DNA of 12,266 bases from contig CAMLDJ010000157.1 of NCBI GenBank assembly GCA_946478755.1, positions 1 through 12,266 of the forward strand, given 5' to 3'. This DNA is from an uncultured Pedobacter sp. (GTDB taxonomy: Bacteria > Bacteroidota > Bacteroidia > Sphingobacteriales > Sphingobacteriaceae). The position numbers were made by a program, and so were the translations under genes. Shown piece after piece: positions 7,650 through 12,266 of this stretch (position 1 is its first letter; the number at the start of each line of letters is the position of its first letter). The notes beneath the pieces are model-generated. The model worked only from the letters and a program-made list of their open reading frames with translations. It did not search any database and had not been told where the DNA came from.

Positions 7650-7766
7650 ATGCCGAAACAGAATATTTCATTCTGGACGAAATATAAAAAGTTCGCGACG
7701 ACCGAGATACTCATGTACCTGATTATGATCATCGGTATTGCCATTGGGATTTTAGTCCTTAGCTGA
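7650..7766 (+). CDS. 38-residue single-pass membrane protein
   Basis: A short open frame starting with ATG 3 nt after the NlpC/P60 stop. The product begins MPKQNISFWTKYKKF, a basic and aromatic amphipathic segment, continues ATTEILMY, and ends in a hydrophobic stretch (about residues 21-37, LMYLIMIIGIAIGILVL) that would form one transmembrane helix, followed by Ser and the stop. Positive charges on the N-terminal side predict a cytoplasmic N-terminus. I do not recognise a named family. The tight spacing to the upstream gene, the clean start-to-helix organisation and the absence of any other explanation for this stretch support a real gene. Its last 15 bp overlap the 3' end of the convergent transglutaminase gene, so the C-terminal codons are constrained by both. 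Function unknown. Confidence 0.6.
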   Translation: MPKQNISFWTKYKKFATTEILMYLIMIIGIAIGILVLS

Positions 7767-9668
7767 ATTCGTCTTAAAAACAGCTTTTAGTTGATCGGAT
7801 GTGCTGACGGTACTGATAAAATTGACGAAATCTACATACTTGCCTGCAGGATAGGTTCCGTTATTCAAAACAAATTTTCTCTGGTATATGAGTTTTTTAT
7901 CCTCTTTTCTGATGCGCACCTGATAGGAGCCGAACGCATTTTCGATGGCTATGTTCTGAGGTATATGGTCGATGTGAATATCATCCGGAAGAGTATAAAC
8001 AATTTCATCCGTATCGGTATAGCCCCTGTTAATGAAAACGGGAAGGGTTCTGGTTCTGACTTCAGGGATATTACCTTTTTTATTGAATGGATTGAGTACG
8101 AGGTAAATGCGGCTATTGGTTTGGGGTGCATATTTCTGTATGCTGAGTTGCAGCGATTCTGTTGTAATTGGCTCAGCCCCTTTATTCTGGTTGAGTTTAA
8201 ATGTTCCAAAATTAATATTATCGATATCGTATGTTGATTTCAGCAGTTTCAATTGCTCATTTAAGGGCTGATCAACGAGTTCTGCATAATTATCGTACTG
8301 TGCACCGCCGAAAGATGTTGTCATCCTTCCGCTGATATTACCCGCTGCATCAAGCGTAAGTTCTGCTTTACGGTTTAACAGATTCATTTGAACGGACAAT
8401 GCAGGGGTCCTGATCAGTTTTCCACCGGCTTCCAGGCAGGCCAGAACAGTACGGTCGTCGGTAAAAGCCCCTAAAAAGCCAAAAGGGCTGGTCTGACTGG
8501 TACATTCCAGCCAGGTTGTATCCTTTTTAAAGGGCAGACAAAGGATGATGTGGTTACCCTGGTCCATGCTTGCAAACTCTGGTTCCATGTTCTTTTTAAA
8601 GCTTCCGGCATTTACAACACAGTACCATGAGGGAATATTTACCACCTTCAATAGGCTTTGGGTATAATTAACCAATGCCTTGCAGTCGCCATAGGAAAGC
8701 TGATCAACCTCATTGGCCTGCATAGGCTGATTGCCACCAATGCCTATCTGTACACTGATATAGCGTGTTTTTTTCTGCACATACTCATAGATCTTTCGCG
8801 CTTTGTCCTTGTCATTATCGATACCGGCTACCAGATCTTTAACCGCTGCAATGGCAGCTGGACTTAGTTCCTGCCTGTCTTTTACAAGATCTGTATAGAT
8901 CCATCTCCCTAGTTCCTCCCAATTTTGATACTTCCCTTTATGCCCGTAATAATTGAATTCTTCAGGTGCGATCTTAACATAGGTGCGGTAATCATCGGGG
9001 TTAGGGGCATAGGGTTCGGCTTTAAAGGCGGGCAGGTTTTTTACGGTCCAGATCTGACTTTTAAGCTTTTCATCGGCCATAACCAGCGGTTCGCCACTAT
9101 AGTTAAATGACTTTATTCGCACCTTATCGTGTGGCTTGCTGATAAAAGTATAAGTGTTGTATTCCACAGCGACATCCGGTGTGCGGTTTGCATACCAGTC
9201 GGGGACCACCAGGTTTTGTTTGGATTTGATCTCATATTCGCAGACTACAGTGTAAGGGTAGGCCTGTACTGTGGGTTCAAAGTGTTTAACCCGGTCGTCC
9301 TCAAACAAGGAAATGTCACTGACTGCACTGTGGTCGGAAAAGTTACTGAGTGTGAATTTGTTTGTTGTTTTGCCGGAAGCATCCAGAATCATGCCTTTGG
9401 CATATTTTATAGCGGTGTTTTTATTATAAAACAAATCAATTTCGGCCTGGCTGTCTCCTTTCTTACTGAATACCGTGATCACCTTTTTAAGGTGAATGAT
9501 CAGGTGGTCACCGTCACGCATATCTACCGTAGTTTCCATTTTCCTGATTACTGCGCTTGCACGGTTCTTTAGTTGTGAGGAAACCAGGTCTGCGGCATAT
9601 TCCTCTTGTGAAAATGCAGTAAAGGACCAAAGGAGAAGGAGTGTTAAGCCAATATGTTTAAGGATCAT
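7752..9668 (-). CDS. Exported DUF3857/transglutaminase-domain protein with catalytic Cys and His
   Basis: Encodes 638 residues. A Sec signal peptide (hydrophobic residues 5-18, likely cut at F-S/Q near 20-21) sends it to the periplasm. Residues about 45-215 form the DUF3857 beta-rich domain. A transglutaminase-like core spans about 270-395, with Cys329 in SYGDCKAL, His373 in GNHIIL and Glu388 in WLECTS at the position usually held by Asp. About 430-638 is a C-terminal beta-rich region. Members of this fold may act as cysteine peptidases or acyl transferases; the substrate is unknown. It is the second gene of a minus-strand pair: its ATG overlaps the upstream TGA by 4 bp (ATGA), implying coupled translation of two paralogous proteins. 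Its 3' end overlaps the small convergent membrane-protein gene by 15 bp. Confidence 0.87.
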   Translation of the reverse strand: MILKHIGLTLLLLWSFTAFSQEEYAADLVSSQLKNRASAVIRKMETTVDMRDGDHLIIHLKKVITVFSKKGDSQAEIDLFYNKNTAIKYAKGMILDASGKTTNKFTLSNFSDHSAVSDISLFEDDRVKHFEPTVQAYPYTVVCEYEIKSKQNLVVPDWYANRTPDVAVEYNTYTFISKPHDKVRIKSFNYSGEPLVMADEKLKSQIWTVKNLPAFKAEPYAPNPDDYRTYVKIAPEEFNYYGHKGKYQNWEELGRWIYTDLVKDRQELSPAAIAAVKDLVAGIDNDKDKARKIYEYVQKKTRYISVQIGIGGNQPMQANEVDQLSYGDCKALVNYTQSLLKVVNIPSWYCVVNAGSFKKNMEPEFASMDQGNHIILCLPFKKDTTWLECTSQTSPFGFLGAFTDDRTVLACLEAGGKLIRTPALSVQMNLLNRKAELTLDAAGNISGRMTTSFGGAQYDNYAELVDQPLNEQLKLLKSTYDIDNINFGTFKLNQNKGAEPITTESLQLSIQKYAPQTNSRIYLVLNPFNKKGNIPEVRTRTLPVFINRGYTDTDEIVYTLPDDIHIDHIPQNIAIENAFGSYQVRIRKEDKKLIYQRKFVLNNGTYPAGKYVDFVNFISTVSTSDQLKAVFKTNSAKD

Positions 9669-11638
9669 TTGCTTTGCCTTTTAAGAATGATGTCGGTTTT
9701 TTGCAGTTGTATGATCCGGCTGTAAAATTCTTTAAGCGAAAGATATTCGGCAGGGTCATATATGGGTTTGTTGAATTGAATGAGCTGGTTGAACATCAGC
9801 ACGTTTTCTTCCAGTGCGGTATTGCATAAATACCTGCCACCACTGTCGGCCAGCGACATGCTTAGCGCTTTTGGCTGCTCGGCCAAAGCATAGTTTTCAG
9901 GCAGTTTAATGGCTATGGCTACCCTGACTTCAGTTTTACTGCCCAGATCTACCGGATAGGTGCGTTCATTTAAGTTGAAAGGATTCCTGCTGATCCTTTC
10001 AATAAAAAATGGATTGAAGAACAGCGGATCGTTGTTGATGTTTTCGAAAATAGGCATTTCAATCTCGTAGCGCTCAATCAAAGGATTCTCGATGCTGTCG
10101 AGGTTGTTGATCTCATGTTTAAGAATGCTGATCTTTGGCATGCTTTCATCCAGCTTTTCTACAAACTCATCTACGGAACCTGCAGCGGCGATCTTCTTTC
10201 GTTTGTTGTAGGCTGCGTAACCAATGGAATAAGTGGTTAGTGAACCTTTTAATTTCCCATCTTTTCCAAGGTCTGCATTTAAATTATAGCGTGTAGTTTC
10301 TTTCTGACTGGCTTTAAGATCATACCAATAGGAAGGTTTTTTTAAAGGAATCACCCGTCCCTGTCCATTAATGCAATGTAAGGGAAGCAGTCCGAAAGGC
10401 ATTAATGGCTCTGATGCATCCAGTAAATACGTTTGTCCAGCTATATTCACTTTTGCAACCACATAATTGAAGTCGCTGATGACCGGAAAAACAGTACTGA
10501 CCAAACCGTTCGCCCTGGTGGAAAGGATCAGTGCTTCTGCATCAATAGCTGCGGCATTTAATGCCGCAATCAGTGCCAGGTTAATATCGCCCGTATTTCC
10601 CGAATGGGTTTCCATGGCTTTTTTTACCGTATTTTCACTATAAAGGCCTATGAAACCATTTTCTTTGATGCTTTTTTTTATGAAACCATAGATTGCTTTT
10701 GCCTGGCTTAACTGATCCGTTGTATTTTTCAGTATTTCGGGCAGAATTGGTGTAAACACATCCTTTCTTTTAATTTGGGTACCGAAAGATTTATCGCGGA
10801 TTAACTCATAATCTATGTCTTTCCATTCTTTTGTAATACTCTTTTTAGCACCGTTAAGCATCATATAATCTGATAGTTCAAAGTTGATGGCCGATCGGAA
10901 ATTACTTGCTGCAGTCATATAATCCTCTTCGATCAACGCGGGGATATTCTTCATGATATAAGTCATTTTTGAACAATCAATAGCATTGCCGGCAATTCTG
11001 AGGCATTCCCTACTGATTTCTGCATTTGAAGAAGTTAGTTTCTGTGCGCCACGAAGAGAAACATTGTAATTATAGAGGGCAGGGATAAAGGCTACATATT
11101 CACTGTGGAGCTTAGGAATATCGGATTGAAATTCCCAGCTTCTGAAATTAAAGATACTAGGTGAGTGTAATCGATAACTGTATTCAATAATGCTTCCTTC
11201 GGCCAGATTGGGCATGGTAAATTTGGTGAGCGTTATATATTTGTTCTTTTTTTCTCTGAATATTTTCTTTTTATCCAGTTCAGTGAACACCATCTGACCA
11301 TCAAGGTAATTGATTGTGCTTGCTTCAAGTTCTTGTATGAGGTCTTCTTTATCATTATACGTTCGCTGTGGAATCACAATATTGGCATGCCCGAAACCAT
11401 TTTTGTTAAATATCTTAATCCTGACATGATATTGAAAATCGATATATAAGTTTCCGTAGTTGTCGTCAATGCGGACTGATGCTGTACCAAACTCGCGCAG
11501 TACAACAGCACTTGCATTGCTATCTAGTGAGGTCTTGGTTAAAATTAATTCATCTTGTTTGGGCTTTAAAAATTCGAAATCTTGTCCGAATACAGCGGAT
11601 GCACAAAAGAAAATAAGCGAAAAAAGAAGATACCTCAT
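9665..11638 (-). CDS. Exported DUF3857 protein with degenerate transglutaminase fold
   Basis: Encodes 657 residues. A signal peptide (hydrophobic residues 3-17, likely cut at V-F-G/Q near 18-19) predicts periplasmic location. The DUF3857 domain lies at about 45-215 and a transglutaminase-like region at about 305-425. There, SGNTGDINLAL (346-356) takes the place of the GDC-K/A motif, so Ile352 stands where the catalytic Cys should be; DFNYVVAKV (389-397) has Tyr392 in place of His; only Asp407 in YLLDASEP remains. The LPLHCINGQGR block and the ILSTRANG segment resemble other Bacteroidota members of this subgroup as I recall them, so the loss is probably an old, conserved state and not recent decay; the frame is intact. 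It is likely a binding or structural partner of the active paralogue encoded directly after it. No perfect TAnnTTTG box is visible in the 161-bp gap upstream. Confidence 0.85.
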   Translation of the reverse strand: MRYLLFSLIFFCASAVFGQDFEFLKPKQDELILTKTSLDSNASAVVLREFGTASVRIDDNYGNLYIDFQYHVRIKIFNKNGFGHANIVIPQRTYNDKEDLIQELEASTINYLDGQMVFTELDKKKIFREKKNKYITLTKFTMPNLAEGSIIEYSYRLHSPSIFNFRSWEFQSDIPKLHSEYVAFIPALYNYNVSLRGAQKLTSSNAEISRECLRIAGNAIDCSKMTYIMKNIPALIEEDYMTAASNFRSAINFELSDYMMLNGAKKSITKEWKDIDYELIRDKSFGTQIKRKDVFTPILPEILKNTTDQLSQAKAIYGFIKKSIKENGFIGLYSENTVKKAMETHSGNTGDINLALIAALNAAAIDAEALILSTRANGLVSTVFPVISDFNYVVAKVNIAGQTYLLDASEPLMPFGLLPLHCINGQGRVIPLKKPSYWYDLKASQKETTRYNLNADLGKDGKLKGSLTTYSIGYAAYNKRKKIAAAGSVDEFVEKLDESMPKISILKHEINNLDSIENPLIERYEIEMPIFENINNDPLFFNPFFIERISRNPFNLNERTYPVDLGSKTEVRVAIAIKLPENYALAEQPKALSMSLADSGGRYLCNTALEENVLMFNQLIQFNKPIYDPAEYLSLKEFYSRIIQLQKTDIILKRQSK

Positions 11639-11799
11639 TTCAGAGCGTTTAATAAGTAATTATATTGCAAGATATATGGAGATTTTGAAATAAAAAAATC
11701 GATTATAAATTAGTCGCATAGAAATTAATGTGTTATCAAATAAGTTAAGGATTAATGGATGATTTTTCCGACTTTTGAAACGCTACCAAAAAGTTAAAA

Positions 11800-12266
11800 A
11801 TGAAATTAAATTTAAAACGCCCACTCGCTTTTTTTGATCTGGAAACCACCGGTGTTAATGTAGGTGCAGATCGTATTGTTGAAATTGCTATACTTAAAGC
11901 GATGCCGGACGGATCAGAGCTGATCAAATCTGTACGCATCAATCCAGAGATGCCCATCCCATTACATTCCTCATTGATCCATGGAATATATGATGAGCAT
12001 GTTGCTGATGCACCTACCTTTAAAGACTTAGCGGCCGAACTATCCGCATTCATTGGCGATGCTGATCTTGCAGGTTACAACTCTAACCGGTTTGATATTC
12101 CGGTATTGCTGGAAGAATTTCTGAGGGCGGGGGTAGACTTTGATATGCAGAACCGGAAATTTGTTGATGTACAGAATATATTTCACCAGATGGAGCAACG
12201 TACGCTTCGTGCAGCATATAAGTTTTACTGCGGTAAGGATATTATAAACGCCCATTCTGCTGAAGC
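11800..12266 (+). CDS. DEDDh-type 3'-5' exonuclease, partial (runs off the window)
   Basis: The first 155 codons are present; the frame is open to the window edge. The product begins MKLNLKRPLAFFDLETTG. The ExoI motif F-D-L-E-T-T-G supplies metal ligands Asp13 and Glu15; the ExoII motif NSNRFDIPVL supplies Asp99; the ExoIII motif begins with His152 in the final H-S-A-E-A, and the expected last Asp falls just beyond the end. This places it in the DnaQ/RNase T/ExoX superfamily of metal-dependent 3'-5' exonucleases acting on DNA or RNA. The domain starts at the very N-terminus, so it is a stand-alone enzyme or has extra domains only at the C-terminus. It is divergent from the DUF3857 gene across a 161-bp AT-rich gap. 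A weak TTTG-ending -7-like sequence (GACTTTTG, 11770-11777) lies 22 nt upstream. Whether it serves proofreading, repair or RNA trimming cannot be told. Confidence 0.88.
   Translation, partial: MKLNLKRPLAFFDLETTGVNVGADRIVEIAILKAMPDGSELIKSVRINPEMPIPLHSSLIHGIYDEHVADAPTFKDLAAELSAFIGDADLAGYNSNRFDIPVLLEEFLRAGVDFDMQNRKFVDVQNIFHQMEQRTLRAAYKFYCGKDIINAHSAE

Noticed and set aside
7791..8237. Plus-strand open frames antisense to the transglutaminase gene (also 9129-9572)
   Set aside because: They are shadows of a well-supported minus-strand gene; their products lack family features and have no fitting start context.
1..12266. Mobile elements, defence systems, CRISPR, tRNA or rRNA genes
   Set aside because: No transposase, integrase, repeat array or RNA gene could be recognised; nearly all DNA is accounted for by the listed genes and short gaps.

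Overview
The window looks like ordinary chromosome from a Bacteroidota bacterium, most likely Sphingobacteriaceae (Pedobacter-like). This is inferred from protein character (a lipocalin-like lipoprotein, a DUF6965 protein, paired DUF3857/transglutaminase proteins), from menaquinone synthesis by the futalosine route, from the near absence of Shine-Dalgarno sequences, and from a Bacteroidota-type -7 box (TAnnTTTG). I see no tRNA, rRNA, insertion sequence, phage gene or CRISPR array.

Layout. Positions 61-552 (+) encode a small lipocalin-like lipoprotein. It converges on a minus-strand pair (709-1714), a DUF6965-type small protein overlapping an exported NIPSNAP-family protein, and a perfect 21-bp hairpin lies between the two units. 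Positions 1898-4440 (+) hold a tight three-gene unit: mqnE (aminofutalosine synthase), a histidine phosphatase and mqnA (chorismate dehydratase). MqnA and MqnE make consecutive early steps of futalosine-dependent menaquinone synthesis; the phosphatase between them has no assigned step.

Positions 4526-7766 (+) hold a second unit: mutS, an NlpC/P60 lipoprotein 1 nt downstream, and a 38-codon single-helix membrane protein 3 nt after that. The end of the small gene overlaps by 15 bp the end of a convergent minus-strand pair (7752-11638). That pair encodes two exported DUF3857/transglutaminase-fold proteins joined by a 4-bp ATGA overlap. The first-translated member lacks the catalytic Cys and His; the second keeps Cys and His. 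From 11800 (+) a DEDDh 3'-5' exonuclease gene starts and runs off the window.

No clearly novel multi-gene system is present. The points most worth a second look are the inactive/active transglutaminase tandem, the phosphatase inside the menaquinone unit, the small membrane protein gene, the long hairpin, and two successive genes that appear to start with TTG.
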